Source: Pseudomonas sp. GM49 (GTDB lineage: Bacteria > Pseudomonadota > Gammaproteobacteria > Pseudomonadales > Pseudomonadaceae). Taken from it: DNA of 42,097 nucleotides. Shown here one piece after another: positions 1-8,587 of this stretch (position 1 is the first letter of the stretch; the number at the start of each line of letters is the position of its first letter). A program made the translations under genes and the position numbers. The notes under the pieces are model-generated. The model made no database searches and was not told the DNA's origin. It saw only the letters and a program-made list of their open reading frames with translations. The DNA is taken from positions 1 to 42,097 of the forward strand of contig NZ_AKJL01000093.1 in the NCBI RefSeq assembly GCF_000282355.1, written 5' to 3'.

Positions 1-140
1 GGGAGCCACACCGGACAATCGGCGGCCTGGCTGGCCAGTTCGGCGGAATCACCGCTGGTCAGCACCTCCAGATCCGGTGCCGCCTCGCGCAACAGTTGGG
101 CGTACACGGGGTGGTCGTGTTCAGCAATCAGGACGCGCAT
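1..140 (-). CDS. D-2-hydroxyacid dehydrogenase (N-terminal fragment)
   Basis: Only the first 46 codons are present; the gene runs off the left edge of the window. The visible protein starts MRVLIAEHDHPVYAQLLREA and continues to a DCPVWL segment, which resembles the N-terminal substrate-binding lobe of glyoxylate/hydroxypyruvate-reductase-type NAD(P)-dependent 2-hydroxyacid dehydrogenases found beside ycgL/rnd in Pseudomonas. No catalytic residues or NAD-binding fold are visible here. A response-regulator receiver domain was considered because of the MRVLIAEHD start, but the phosphoacceptor region does not follow in the visible part. Family assignment is moderate and rests on recollection of related sequences. 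Confidence 0.55.
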   Translation of the reverse strand, partial: MRVLIAEHDHPVYAQLLREAAPDLEVLTSGDSAELASQAADCPVWL

Positions 141-259
141 GCTTCAAACCTTTCAAAAACGGTGCAGACGGCCACCGACAGAGCGGTGCTCCGTCGATGC
201 TGCCATCGCTAAAATCAATCAGTGTTTCATAACCACTCTGAACAGAGCCTGTCTGCCGC

Positions 260-553
260 TCACACCGGATCGTTGCGACGCAACAATTCTTCCGGCAAGT
301 GCTCGATGTACTCGTCTTCGGCAGGCGGCATTTGCAGGTGATAACCCTGTTTTTCGAGGTTTTCCAGTACGATCGTGATGTCCTCGCGCGACAGTTTGCG
401 CTCAGGGCTCAGCACCAGGTCGAACGCGTGGATGGCCTTGCCGAAGGCTGCCATCAGGGGCTCCGGCACGCGCTCCAGAGCATCGCTCTTGAGCACATAC
501 AGGTACATTTCGTTTTTCTTCGAGCTGCGGTAGATGGAACAAATACGTTTCAA
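260..553 (-). CDS. ycgL: YcgL-domain protein
   Basis: The 97-residue protein begins with the [19 protein letters not shown] signature of the YcgL family, a small fold of unknown biochemical role common in gammaproteobacteria. The start codon is TTG (553-551), preceded by a good GGAGA ribosome-binding site seven bases upstream, and it overlaps the rnd stop codon in a TTGA arrangement. The two genes are therefore probably translationally coupled, with rnd first. The C-terminus is acidic ([16 protein letters not shown]). Function cannot be deduced from the sequence; an association with RNase D is suggested only by the conserved adjacency. Confidence 0.88.
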   Translation of the reverse strand: MKRICSIYRSSKKNEMYLYVLKSDALERVPEPLMAAFGKAIHAFDLVLSPERKLSREDITIVLENLEKQGYHLQMPPAEDEYIEHLPEELLRRNDPV

Positions 554-1683
554 GGCTGTTCTCCGGCGGTGGCCAGGCTGTCGAGCAGCGCCTGGCCCAT
601 CAATTCGCGGCGCCAGCCACGCAGCGAATCAGGCAATTGGTAGGGACCATTGGGGAAGCCGCTCTTGAGCAGCGCTTCCAGGGTTTTCTTGCGCAGCATC
701 AGTTCCGGCGCAATGTTCAGGCGTTCGGACTCGGTCTGACCGATGGCCCGCAGTTGCTTGAGCAATGCGGCGGCATCCACCGGCAGCGGCTCCGGCACGG
801 CGGGCGGCCATTGATCAGGCGACACACTGCCAGAGCGCTTGATCAGATCAAGCAGAAACTCGCCATCCTGACGCACGGTACGCGGGTGCATGTCTTCGAT
901 TTTCGCCAGGGCACCGAGGTTGTCCGGTTGCGTACGCGCCAGCGGCCACAGCGAATGTTCGCGGATGATCCGGTTGCGCGGCAGGTCACGGGCCCGGGCT
1001 TCCTGTTCGCGCCAGGCGCAGAGTTCACGCAAAACGGCGAGTTGGGCGCGAGACAGCTTCCAGGCCAGCTTGGCATCGCGATAGACCTCGTACGGATCGA
1101 TCTCGCGGCGCAGGTTGGCCACCAGTTCGGCGCCGTCTTCCAGGACCCAGGCGTACTTCTCGGCAGACAGCTTTGGACGCAGCTTTACGAACACTTCAGC
1201 CAGGTGCACGGCATCTTCGGCGGCATAGCTGATCTGGGTTTCGGAAAGCGGACGTTGCAACCAGTCGGAACGGGTTTCACCCTTGGGCAGGTCAATGCCG
1301 AGTACTTCCTGCACCAGCCGCGAATAGCCCATGGAAAAACCGAGGTTCAGGTAAGCGGCAGCCAATTGCGTATCGAACAGTGGCGCCGGCAGGCTGCCGG
1401 TCAGGCGTAGCAGGACTTCGAGGTCTTCGCTGCACGCGTGGACAACTTTGACCACCGCCGGGTTTTCCAGCAACGCGGCCAATGGTTGCCAGTTGTCGAT
1501 GGTCAGCGGGTCGATCAGATAGGCGCGAACGCCATCACCGATCTGTAGCAGGCCGGCGATTGGGTAGAAGGTATCGACCCGCATGAATTCGGTGTCGAGG
1601 GCAACGAATGGCAATTGCTGCCACTCGGCACACAAGCGTCCGAGGCTATCGTTGTCGCGAATCCAGTGAATATCGATGGCCAC
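550..1683 (-). CDS. rnd: Ribonuclease D
   Basis: A 377-residue DEDDy 3'-5' exoribonuclease that trims the 3' ends of tRNA and other stable RNA precursors in the cytoplasm. The exonuclease motifs are visible: D30 and E32 in [11 protein letters not shown]87 in [11 protein letters not shown], and Y153/D157 in [10 protein letters not shown]. An HRDC-type RNA-binding region follows from about residue 205 ([20 protein letters not shown]). The length matches the family, about 375 residues in E. coli. I chose the GTG start at 1683 because AGGGAGA lies just upstream and the product starts VAIDIHWI; an in-frame codon at 1746 would add 21 unconserved-looking residues. It overlaps ycgL. Confidence 0.93.
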   Translation of the reverse strand: MAIDIHWIRDNDSLGRLCAEWQQLPFVALDTEFMRVDTFYPIAGLLQIGDGVRAYLIDPLTIDNWQPLAALLENPAVVKVVHACSEDLEVLLRLTGSLPAPLFDTQLAAAYLNLGFSMGYSRLVQEVLGIDLPKGETRSDWLQRPLSETQISYAAEDAVHLAEVFVKLRPKLSAEKYAWVLEDGAELVANLRREIDPYEVYRDAKLAWKLSRAQLAVLRELCAWREQEARARDLPRNRIIREHSLWPLARTQPDNLGALAKIEDMHPRTVRQDGEFLLDLIKRSGSVSPDQWPPAVPEPLPVDAAALLKQLRAIGQTESERLNIAPELMLRKKTLEALLKSGFPNGPYQLPDSLRGWRRELMGQALLDSLATAGEQP

Positions 1684-1806
1684 ACGGCTCTCCCTTGAAG
1701 AATGGCGCGCAGTATATATCGCCCCCGGCGATTTCCGCGCATCCACTGAACAAGAGCGTTAGCGAAAATTACTGCGTGACATACAGAATAGTCCGACAAC
1801 GTCGGG

Positions 1807-2469
1807 CTAGCTGGTCTTACCCAGCACGTAGATGCGCATCCGCGCGCAACCCGGTAAAAAGTCCTGATGGCTAAGCAAACGGAAACCCGCCTGCCTGAAC
1901 TCGCTTTCCACCTCGGTCTTGCTCGGTAACGGCCGGGCCGGAACGCCCTCCACGCCTGAATGCGCGCCCTTGAAAAGACCGTCGAGGCGCACCGCGACAA
2001 TCACCGTATCGCGACTGACCCGGTAAAACTCGCTCAGCATCGCCAGACGATGTTCCGGGTTATGGAGGTGCTGAAACAGCTGCATGCAAAAAATGCAGTC
2101 AACCGCGTTCTCCGACAAGCCAATCGAGAACGCGGAGCTTTGAAAGGTCTTGACCCGTTTCAACAGGCTCTGCGGGTGATGTGTGCGGGCATGATCGAGG
2201 ATGTCTTGAGACGGATCCGTCGCGAGGATCACCCGATTTGCGTGCTCGGCCAGCACCGGCCAAAAACGCCCCACACCACAAGCCACATCAAGGATCAGGC
2301 CTGGCTCGCCGGCGACCTTGAGTGCCTTGCGCACCAAACGCTCCTCACGCCAGAGCGCCAGACGCCCGGCCAGACCCGGCGCTTGCGGCTGAAGGCAGAC
2401 GCGCGCGTGCTCCTGGTCGTAGCGCCGGGCGATCTCAAGCTCGATGGCGGATGGAGGCTGAGCGGACAT
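1807..2469 (-). CDS. Class I SAM-dependent methyltransferase
   Basis: A 220-residue protein with the Rossmann-type SAM-binding motif I LILDVACGVGRFWPVLAEHA, an acidic residue at the end of strand 2 (ILATDPSQDIL) and a motif IV-like VDCIFCMQLFQHL. This is the Methyltransf_11/UbiE-like pattern. The substrate cannot be told. It lies downstream of the phosphoethanolamine transferase on the same strand with 72 bases between them, so co-transcription is possible but not shown. The ATG at 2469 has AAGAG upstream; an in-frame TTG two codons earlier (2475) is a weaker alternative. A short GC hairpin with no T-run lies just past the stop codon. Confidence 0.8.
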   Translation of the reverse strand: MSAQPPSAIELEIARRYDQEHARVCLQPQAPGLAGRLALWREERLVRKALKVAGEPGLILDVACGVGRFWPVLAEHANRVILATDPSQDILDHARTHHPQSLLKRVKTFQSSAFSIGLSENAVDCIFCMQLFQHLHNPEHRLAMLSEFYRVSRDTVIVAVRLDGLFKGAHSGVEGVPARPLPSKTEVESEFRQAGFRLLSHQDFLPGCARMRIYVLGKTS

Positions 2470-2541
2470 GTGCAATGGCTCTTGATAAAAGTTCTACAGG
2501 CCGCAGGTCGGCGGCCGCCGTGTGAAACAAAATCGGAGCAC

Positions 2542-4242
2542 TCAATCTTTGGCCAACGCGCCGTCGACCACTGGACCACGACATCCGGCAAACATGTCCA
2601 GATCCTGGTTGTAGACCTTGCTGTTGACCTCCAGCAGCCCAAGCATCGAATGGAACAGGTTGTCCTGGCTCAAGGGCTTTTCACGACTCAGTTGCAGGCA
2701 GTGGGTATCTACCGCAAACGACTTCTTATAGCTGTCGGAGAACCAGGCAAACATGGCCACATGCTTTTGCTGCTCCGGTGCCAGCATGTAAGGCGTGCCG
2801 TGGAGGAACAAGTTGTATTCACCCAGGGACTCGCCGTGGTCCGACAGATACAGCATCGCGGTATCCACTTTGCCCTGGTTGCTGCGCAGCAGATCGATCA
2901 AGGTCGACAGCACATGGTCGGTATATACCAAGGTGTTGTCGTAGCCGTTGACGATACTTTCGCGGCTGCAATTGTTCAGGGCGTTACTCTCGCAAACCGG
3001 GGTGAAGCGTTCGAACTCTTTCGGATAACGCTTGAAGTACTCCGGACCGTGGCTGCCCATCTGGTGCAGTACCAACACCGTGTCCTTGTCCAGGGTATCG
3101 ATGAAATGTTGCAGTCCTTGCAGCAGGATTTCGTCGCGGCATTCACTGTTGGCACACAGCGCCGGATCTTTCAGATTGCTGACGTCCTGAATAGTGACGC
3201 GATCGCACGTACCTTTGCAGCCTGACTGGTTGTCACGCCAGATCACGTCGATACCCGCATGCTTGAGCACATCCAGCAGGCCTTCTTCGTTCTTTGCCTT
3301 GCTGGCGTTGTAGTCCTTGCGTCCCATATTGGAGAACATGCAAGGCACCGATACGGCTGTCTCAGTGCCGCAGGAGTGCACATCGGTGAAAGCGATCAGA
3401 CCATCTTCCTTACTCAGTTTCGGAGTGGTGTCGCGGCTATAGCCAAGGATGCCGAAGTTCTCCGCCCGGGCACTTTCACCCACGACAAGAACCGTCAGGG
3501 ATTTGCGCCCGTGAGTTTGCCAGGCCGGATTGCGCACGGCATCTTCACCGATTTTGACAAAGGGTTGCTGTGCCGTTGCTACTTTCTCGCGCAAGAAACC
3601 AACCGAGGCACCAATGTAGTTGCTTGGCACCACCATCAGGCGCAACTCGTGGTGATTGCGAAACAGCGAAGACAGGCCTTGATAGTTAACCAGTGCAACA
3701 CCACCAATGACCGCTGCCGAGGCAAAAGTCACCAGAACTTTACTGAGTAGTTCACGGTGCCAACGGCGATAATCAATCGGTGTCTTCCACAACAGCCAAG
3801 ACGGTAAAACGCCGAGCAGCACGATATAAACAAACAACTTGGGCGACAGTAAGTCGCGCACTTCCGTAGCATTGGTCTCAGCGAAGTTACGCAACATGCC
3901 GGTGTCGATCAGAACACCATACTGGCTCATGAAATACGCCACGCCCGCGCTGATCATGAACAGCAGGGTCAGTAGCGGCTTGAGCACCGGCCGGAATGCC
4001 AGCAGGGTCAGCACAATGTTGAACGCCGCGAAGATCATCGCCCCGAAGGCCACACGCATGACGATGCCTTTGCCATCGGACGCGGTGATTTCGAACAGGT
4101 GCTGCCAGAGTACAAAATTGAAGCCAACTAACAAAAATGCGCTGGCAATCAGTGTCACCCATTCGGGGCGCACAGCTTTAATCTTAAGCATGAGATTCGG
4201 CGGGTCCTGAAAAAGTGTCTTCGGCAAATGTGAAAATTTCAT
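2542..4242 (-). CDS. eptA: Lipid A phosphoethanolamine transferase (EptA family)
   Basis: A 566-residue inner-membrane enzyme that transfers phosphoethanolamine from phosphatidylethanolamine to lipid A, a modification known to lower polymyxin sensitivity. About five hydrophobic segments occupy residues 30-190, followed by a periplasmic sulfatase-like domain. That domain carries the metal-binding GESARAENFGILGYSRDTTP, the nucleophile region CGTETAVSVPCMFS (probably T295), HQMGSHGPEYFKRYP and LSDHGESLGEYNLFLHG. Paired cysteines in QSGCKGTC and PALCANSEC match the disulfide-rich periplasmic domain of the family. A second ATG 17 codons in (MLKIKAVRPEW) may be the true start, because the region between lacks a strong ribosome-binding site. 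No PmrAB-type regulator genes lie nearby. Confidence 0.9.
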   Translation of the reverse strand: MKFSHLPKTLFQDPPNLMLKIKAVRPEWVTLIASAFLLVGFNFVLWQHLFEITASDGKGIVMRVAFGAMIFAAFNIVLTLLAFRPVLKPLLTLLFMISAGVAYFMSQYGVLIDTGMLRNFAETNATEVRDLLSPKLFVYIVLLGVLPSWLLWKTPIDYRRWHRELLSKVLVTFASAAVIGGVALVNYQGLSSLFRNHHELRLMVVPSNYIGASVGFLREKVATAQQPFVKIGEDAVRNPAWQTHGRKSLTVLVVGESARAENFGILGYSRDTTPKLSKEDGLIAFTDVHSCGTETAVSVPCMFSNMGRKDYNASKAKNEEGLLDVLKHAGIDVIWRDNQSGCKGTCDRVTIQDVSNLKDPALCANSECRDEILLQGLQHFIDTLDKDTVLVLHQMGSHGPEYFKRYPKEFERFTPVCESNALNNCSRESIVNGYDNTLVYTDHVLSTLIDLLRSNQGKVDTAMLYLSDHGESLGEYNLFLHGTPYMLAPEQQKHVAMFAWFSDSYKKSFAVDTHCLQLSREKPLSQDNLFHSMLGLLEVNSKVYNQDLDMFAGCRGPVVDGALAKD

Positions 4243-4290
4243 TTACCGAGACAGCTCTGATTTTAGGTAGCCAACCATCAATTTTTTGTG

Positions 4291-4317
4291 AAAAAGAAGC
4301 CAACAATTAGTTGGCTT
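4291..4317 (-). terminator. Intrinsic terminator after the glutamine-synthetase-like gene
   Basis: An 8-bp perfect stem (AAGCCAAC / GTTGGCTT) with a 5-nt loop is followed, in the minus direction, by CTTTTTC. It sits 63 bases past the stop codon of the 4380-5762 gene and should separate that transcript from eptA. Confidence 0.7.
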
Positions 4318-4379
4318 ACAAAACCTGCCTGAAACTTCCAGACTATTTGAGAATGGTTCAGCCCGGGTCCAGCTTCGAC

Positions 4380-5762
4380 TCAAGCCTGGTGCAAATACCA
4401 ACGCCAGTCCTGCTCTCCGACCTCACCCATGAATTGACGATATTCGGCGCGTTTCACCGCCAGGTAGACACCGAGGAACTCCCTGCCGAAGGCTTCCCTG
4501 GCCCAACTCGAACCTTCCAGCGATCGCAAGGTGGTCAGCCAGTCTGTCGGCAGCAATTTCGTGGCCTGGGCGTAGCCATTGCCTTCCACCGGCGCACCAG
4601 GGTCGAGTCGTTCGCGTATACCGCGATGAATACCGGCCAGAATCGCCGCAGCCGCCAGATAGGGGTTGGCATCTGCGCCACAAATCCGATGCTCGATGTG
4701 CCGGGAATACGCCGGCCCACCCGGTACGCGCAAGCTCACGGTGCGGTTGTCCACGCCCCAGGTGGCCGCCAGTGGCGCATAACTGTTGGCCTGGAATCGA
4801 CGGTAGGAGTTGGCGTTAGGGCAGAACAGCAACAGCGAATCGAGCAGGGTGCCAAGCATGCCTGCGACGGCCTGTTTAAGCAGTGGCGTCCCATCCGGGG
4901 CTTCGCTGGCGAAGAGGTTGTTGCCGTCCTTGTCCGCCAGGCTGACGTGCATGTGCATCCCGGTGCCGGCCAGGTCATCGAAAGGCTTGGCCATGAAGCA
5001 GGCTGTCATGCCGTGCTTGTGTGCCACACCCTTGACCAAGCGCTTGTAGCGCACCGCTTCGTCCATCGCCTGTAATGCGTCGGTGCGGTGTTCGAGGGTG
5101 ATTTCCACTTGCCCCGGCGCGTATTCGGAAATGGCCGTGCGCGCCGGAATCCCTTGAAGCTTGCAGGCGCTGTAGAGATCGGCCAGAAACGGCTCGATCT
5201 GCTCAAGCTCGCGCAAACCATAGACCTGCGTTCCGCGCGGACGCCCGCCATCGACATCCCGTGCCGGTTGCGGCCGGCCATTGCTGTCGCGTTGCTGATC
5301 CAGCAGGTAGAACTCCAGTTCCGCCGCCATGACCGGGTAATAGCCGTCAGCCTGTAAACCTTCGATAACTTTCGCCAGCAAATGGCGGGGATCGGCAATG
5401 GTGGCGGGCATTCCCTCTGTCGGGTGCATGCTGACCTGCACGGCCGCGGTCGGTATCAGACGCCACGGCATGCGCGTGAGGCTGCCGCTGATCGGGTAGG
5501 CCCGGCAGTCGATATCGCCGACATCCCAGACCAGCCCGGAGTTTTCCACATCATCGCCGTTGATGGTCAGCCCGAGGATGGTGCTCGGCAATGGTCGCCC
5601 GCTTTCATAAACCGCCAGCAACTCGTCACGATGCAGCAGCTTGCCGCGCGGCACACCGTTGTTGTCGAGGATGAACAGCTCGAACATTTCAATATCCGGG
5701 TTCTGCTCCAGAAAGGTCAGGGCTTCTTGCCTGGTGGCAAACGAGGTCGTGGCACAACTCAT
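4380..5762 (-). CDS. Glutamine synthetase-like gamma-glutamyl-polyamine synthetase
   Basis: A 460-residue member of the glutamine synthetase superfamily. It has the GS beta-grasp N-domain (FELFILDNNGVPRGKLLHRD) and the ATP/glutamate-binding catalytic domain. The latter shows MAAELEFYLLD, AGTGMHMHVSL, the RRFQANSYAP loop and NRTVSLRVPG. The C-terminal GGPAYSRHIEHRICGADANP is typical of PuuA/PauA/SpuI enzymes, which ATP-dependently gamma-glutamylate putrescine or other amines for catabolism. The ATG at 5762 follows AAGAGAG; an upstream in-frame extension to 5810 looks non-coding. No other polyamine genes are adjacent, so the actual amine substrate is unknown. A terminator lies downstream. Confidence 0.85.
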   Translation of the reverse strand: MSCATTSFATRQEALTFLEQNPDIEMFELFILDNNGVPRGKLLHRDELLAVYESGRPLPSTILGLTINGDDVENSGLVWDVGDIDCRAYPISGSLTRMPWRLIPTAAVQVSMHPTEGMPATIADPRHLLAKVIEGLQADGYYPVMAAELEFYLLDQQRDSNGRPQPARDVDGGRPRGTQVYGLRELEQIEPFLADLYSACKLQGIPARTAISEYAPGQVEITLEHRTDALQAMDEAVRYKRLVKGVAHKHGMTACFMAKPFDDLAGTGMHMHVSLADKDGNNLFASEAPDGTPLLKQAVAGMLGTLLDSLLLFCPNANSYRRFQANSYAPLAATWGVDNRTVSLRVPGGPAYSRHIEHRICGADANPYLAAAAILAGIHRGIRERLDPGAPVEGNGYAQATKLLPTDWLTTLRSLEGSSWAREAFGREFLGVYLAVKRAEYRQFMGEVGEQDWRWYLHQA

Positions 5763-6358
5763 GGGAACTCTCTTTTTCCGTGTCAGGCGGGTACGCAACA
5801 GCACCCGCACTTTAATCCCGGCATCAACCGGAACAGGTAGGGACTATCAACGGAAAGAGCACGAATCCGGCGGGCGCGCATGGCGACAATGCCACAGCGC
5901 CCAGAAGGCCAGTTCAGAAGGAAGTGTAGAGAGGTTTGGCGCGGTGGCGGGTGTGAATCGACGACCAAGGCTCGACGCTCGGGCGTCTGTGGATGCCTTG
6001 AAGTGGATTGCGACTGGCCAACCGTCCATAGAGAGAACCGCAGAAAACAGATGACCCGCAGCGTCACACGATGGGTTGAGTCGTTAAATCAGGATTTGAA
6101 GAACCTTGGATGTGGCCTGGCTAAACATTTGGCCGTTCAGTGGTGCCACCCCTGTGGGAGCGAGCTTGCTCGCGATAGCGGTGTGTCGGTCAACAGACCC
6201 AGTGAAATTCATAGCCTCATCGCGAGCAAGCTCGCTCCCACAGGGGGTCTGCGTCGCAGTGACTTGTATTTAATTTCTAAATACCACGCCAGACTTTCTG
6301 ATTTGCCGTCTCCAGGCATCACGCGCCTAATCGGAATCCTACTGTTCAAGGCCCGATC
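5763..6358. other. Non-coding region between two divergent genes
   Basis: This 596-base stretch separates the glutamine-synthetase-like gene (minus) from the MFS transporter (plus). Apart from the REP doublet at 6149-6246 I see no convincing gene. The open frames across it have no ribosome-binding site or recognisable product and are low-stop shadows. Promoters for both flanking genes must lie here, but I could not pick out confident boxes. Confidence 0.6.
6149..6246. repeat. REP doublet (REPIN), GAGCGAGC type
   Basis: Two copies of a 28-nt element beginning CCCCTGTGGGAGCGAGCTTG face each other as perfect inverted repeats (6149-6176 and 6219-6246) around a 42-nt spacer. Each element also contains its own short palindrome (GAGCGAGCTTGCTCGC). 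This is the layout of a REPIN, a mobilised pair of REP sequences abundant in fluorescens-group Pseudomonas. The same type recurs at 35641 and 37671. Confidence 0.88.
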
Positions 6359-7543
6359 ATGGAAAACACCCGAGCCACTTCCCTCCCTGCCCTCTGGTTC
6401 ATGTTCAGCATTGTCCTGGTTGCCCTGAACCTGCGCCCATCCATGGCCGCTGTCGGACCTTTGCTCCCGGTGATTCGCGTCGACATCCCGCTAAGCTTCA
6501 GCCTGGCTTCACTGCTGACCATGTTGCCGGTCATGGCCATGGGACTGGCGATGTTTGTCGGCCTGCGCGTGAGCCAGCAACTCGGCGATCAGCGCACGGT
6601 GGTGTTCTCGTTGCTGATCATCGGCGTGGCCACGGTTTCGCGGTTGTTCCTTGATTCAGCAGCGGAGTTGATCCTCAGCGCGGTGCTGGCAGGTATCGGG
6701 ATCGCCTTGATCCAGGCCCTGATGCCAGCGTTGATCAAATCCCGATTCAGCGACCACGTTGCCCTGAGCATGGGGCTCTACGTCACGTCGATCATGGGTG
6801 GTGCCGCCATTGCTGCGTCCTTTTCACCGCTGGTGATGCAGCGCACCGGCAGCTGGCGCATGGGTCTGGCGATCTGGGCCGTTCTCGCCGTGCTGGCATT
6901 GCTGTTCTGGGGCACCCAACGCGCGGGGATGCCGACACTGGATTCAAAGACATCCAGCAACGTTTCATTCTTCGCCAATTCCCGCGCATGGTTACTCGCG
7001 ATCTTCTTTGGCCTGAGCACTGCGTCCTACACCTGTGTTCTGGCCTGGTTGGCGCCGTACTACGTGGAAAAGGGCTGGAGCGAACAGCACGCCGGGTTGC
7101 TGCTCGGATTTCTGACCGCCATGGAAGTGCTGTCAGGTCTGCTGACCCCCGTCATCGCCAATCGCAACCGCGATCGCCGCAACGTGCTGATGGTATTGCT
7201 GACGCTCATCATCGCCGGCTTCAGCGGACTGATTCTGAGCCCGCAGCATTTGAGCCTGATTTGGCCATGCCTGCTGGGGCTGGGCATTGGCGGCCTGTTC
7301 CCTATGAGCCTGATTGTATCGCTGGATCACCTGGACAATCCCTTGCGCGCCGGTGGCCTGACCGCGTTCGTTCAAGGCATCGGCTACCTGATTGCCGGCC
7401 TGTCGCCGCTGCTGGCCGGGATAATCCGCGACCAGCTCGGCAGCTTCGAATGGGCCTGGTGGTCGCTGACGGCAGTCATGGTGCTGATGATGTTGATGGT
7501 CTTGCGCTTCAACCCAAGGCACTACACCCGCCACATCCATTGA
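6359..7543 (+). CDS. MFS transporter, CynX/NimT type
   Basis: A 394-residue protein with about twelve hydrophobic segments. It resembles the cyanate/2-nitroimidazole (CynX/NimT) branch of the major facilitator superfamily: the N-terminal VALNLRPSMAAVGPLLPVIR is characteristic of that branch. A basic loop (ANRNRDRRN) joins later helices, and GLGIGGLFPMSLIVSL lies near the C-terminal half. Substrate unknown. The ATG at 6359 has AAGG eight bases upstream. The DMT transporter gene follows after only 13 bases, so the two are probably one operon. Confidence 0.82.
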   Translation: MENTRATSLPALWFMFSIVLVALNLRPSMAAVGPLLPVIRVDIPLSFSLASLLTMLPVMAMGLAMFVGLRVSQQLGDQRTVVFSLLIIGVATVSRLFLDSAAELILSAVLAGIGIALIQALMPALIKSRFSDHVALSMGLYVTSIMGGAAIAASFSPLVMQRTGSWRMGLAIWAVLAVLALLFWGTQRAGMPTLDSKTSSNVSFFANSRAWLLAIFFGLSTASYTCVLAWLAPYYVEKGWSEQHAGLLLGFLTAMEVLSGLLTPVIANRNRDRRNVLMVLLTLIIAGFSGLILSPQHLSLIWPCLLGLGIGGLFPMSLIVSLDHLDNPLRAGGLTAFVQGIGYLIAGLSPLLAGIIRDQLGSFEWAWWSLTAVMVLMMLMVLRFNPRHYTRHIH

Positions 7544-7556
7544 TCCGGAGCCAGCC

Positions 7557-8474
7557 ATGAAAACCACCGGTTTCGCCGCCGCTCACGCCAGCATGCTGCT
7601 TTGGGCCTTGTTGATCGCCGCGTCGTTTTCCGCAGCGGCGCAAGTCAGCCAGGCCATTGACCCGATCCTGCTGACCGGTTTGCGCCTGCTGTTTTGCGCC
7701 GTGGTGTTTCTGCCGCTGTTGCTGCTTAAAGGCGATGCCGTCATGACCGCCCGTGGGCTGCTCGGTCACGCGGTGCTCGGCCTGCTGCTCGCGCTGTACT
7801 TCGGCTCACTGTTCGAAGCATTGCGCTACACCACAGCCGTCAACACCGGGACGATGTTCACGCTGGTGCCGCTGATGACCCTGGGTTTCGAAGCCGCGCT
7901 GACACCTGACAGCCGCCTGAGACAACGGATTGTGCCGATGCTGCTCGCCGCTGCCGGGGCTGTGTTACTGATCATGAAAGGCACCGGCCCCGGCGAGCTG
8001 CCATCGCCGTATGCTTTGACGGTGTACGGCATCGGTTGCCTGGCGATGGCGCTCTACGCCCCCCTCAGCCAACGCCTGAAAACCAATAGCCTGAAGGGGC
8101 GCGGGCCGGTGCCCATGACGTTCTGGAACATGCTGTTCGGTGCGCTGTTTCTACTGGCGCTCTGTGGATTCAGTGGCGGTTGGCGCTCGGCATCATTACT
8201 GACGCTCAACGACTTCTATTGGCTGATGTACCTGGCCGTATTCGCCACGCTGGCAACGTTCTGGCTATTGCATCGGGCCATCGGCGTGATCGCGCCGTCC
8301 TCGGTGATTTCCTACATCTACCTGAGCACGCTGTTCATCACCTTGTTTCATTGGCTTTGGGGGCGCCAGATGCCTCTGCCGCTGGAGTTGGCCGGTGCGG
8401 TACTGGTAGGCATCGGCATGTTTGCACTGCTGATGTCCAGCCGCCGTGCAGTGTCGCTGGTAGCCCAGGGCTGA
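7557..8474 (+). CDS. DMT-superfamily (EamA) transporter
   Basis: A 305-residue inner-membrane protein with about ten hydrophobic segments in two EamA-like halves. The first half covers roughly residues 5-135 and has TGLRLLFCAVVFLPLLLL and TAVNTGTMFTLVPLMTLGFE. The second covers roughly 150-295 and includes FATLATFWLLHRAIGVIAPS. This is the drug/metabolite transporter fold used for export of amino acids and other metabolites; the substrate cannot be deduced. GGAG lies nine bases before the ATG. It is tightly spaced after the MFS gene and precedes a LysR regulator on the same strand, which might control both. Confidence 0.82.
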   Translation: MKTTGFAAAHASMLLWALLIAASFSAAAQVSQAIDPILLTGLRLLFCAVVFLPLLLLKGDAVMTARGLLGHAVLGLLLALYFGSLFEALRYTTAVNTGTMFTLVPLMTLGFEAALTPDSRLRQRIVPMLLAAAGAVLLIMKGTGPGELPSPYALTVYGIGCLAMALYAPLSQRLKTNSLKGRGPVPMTFWNMLFGALFLLALCGFSGGWRSASLLTLNDFYWLMYLAVFATLATFWLLHRAIGVIAPSSVISYIYLSTLFITLFHWLWGRQMPLPLELAGAVLVGIGMFALLMSSRRAVSLVAQG

Positions 8475-8587
8475 CTCGGCCTGATCCGAAACCTCCTGCA
8501 AATCATTCTCAATGCGCCCTCGTTCCGCTAGGATCATTCGCTCACACTTGCGCACGGTCAGCGCAGGGGCGCAGCGAGACAGAACGG

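Noticed and set aside
1790..1808. Hairpin GTCCGAC-AAC-GTCGGGC just past the methyltransferase stop codon
   Set aside because: Short stem and no T-run in the direction of transcription, so not called a terminator.
2500..2541. GC-rich hairpin GGCCGC / GCGGCC after eptA
   Set aside because: Six-bp stem and no adjacent T-tract; termination there is doubtful.
5783..6067. Open frames in the gap upstream of the glutamine-synthetase-like gene (including 5880-6428 plus)
   Set aside because: No Shine-Dalgarno sequence, no motif; the plus frame runs through a REP doublet.
6149..6246. Possible CRISPR repeats
   Set aside because: Only two copies, in inverted orientation and with internal palindromes; this is a REP doublet. 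No CRISPR array or cas gene is seen in the window.
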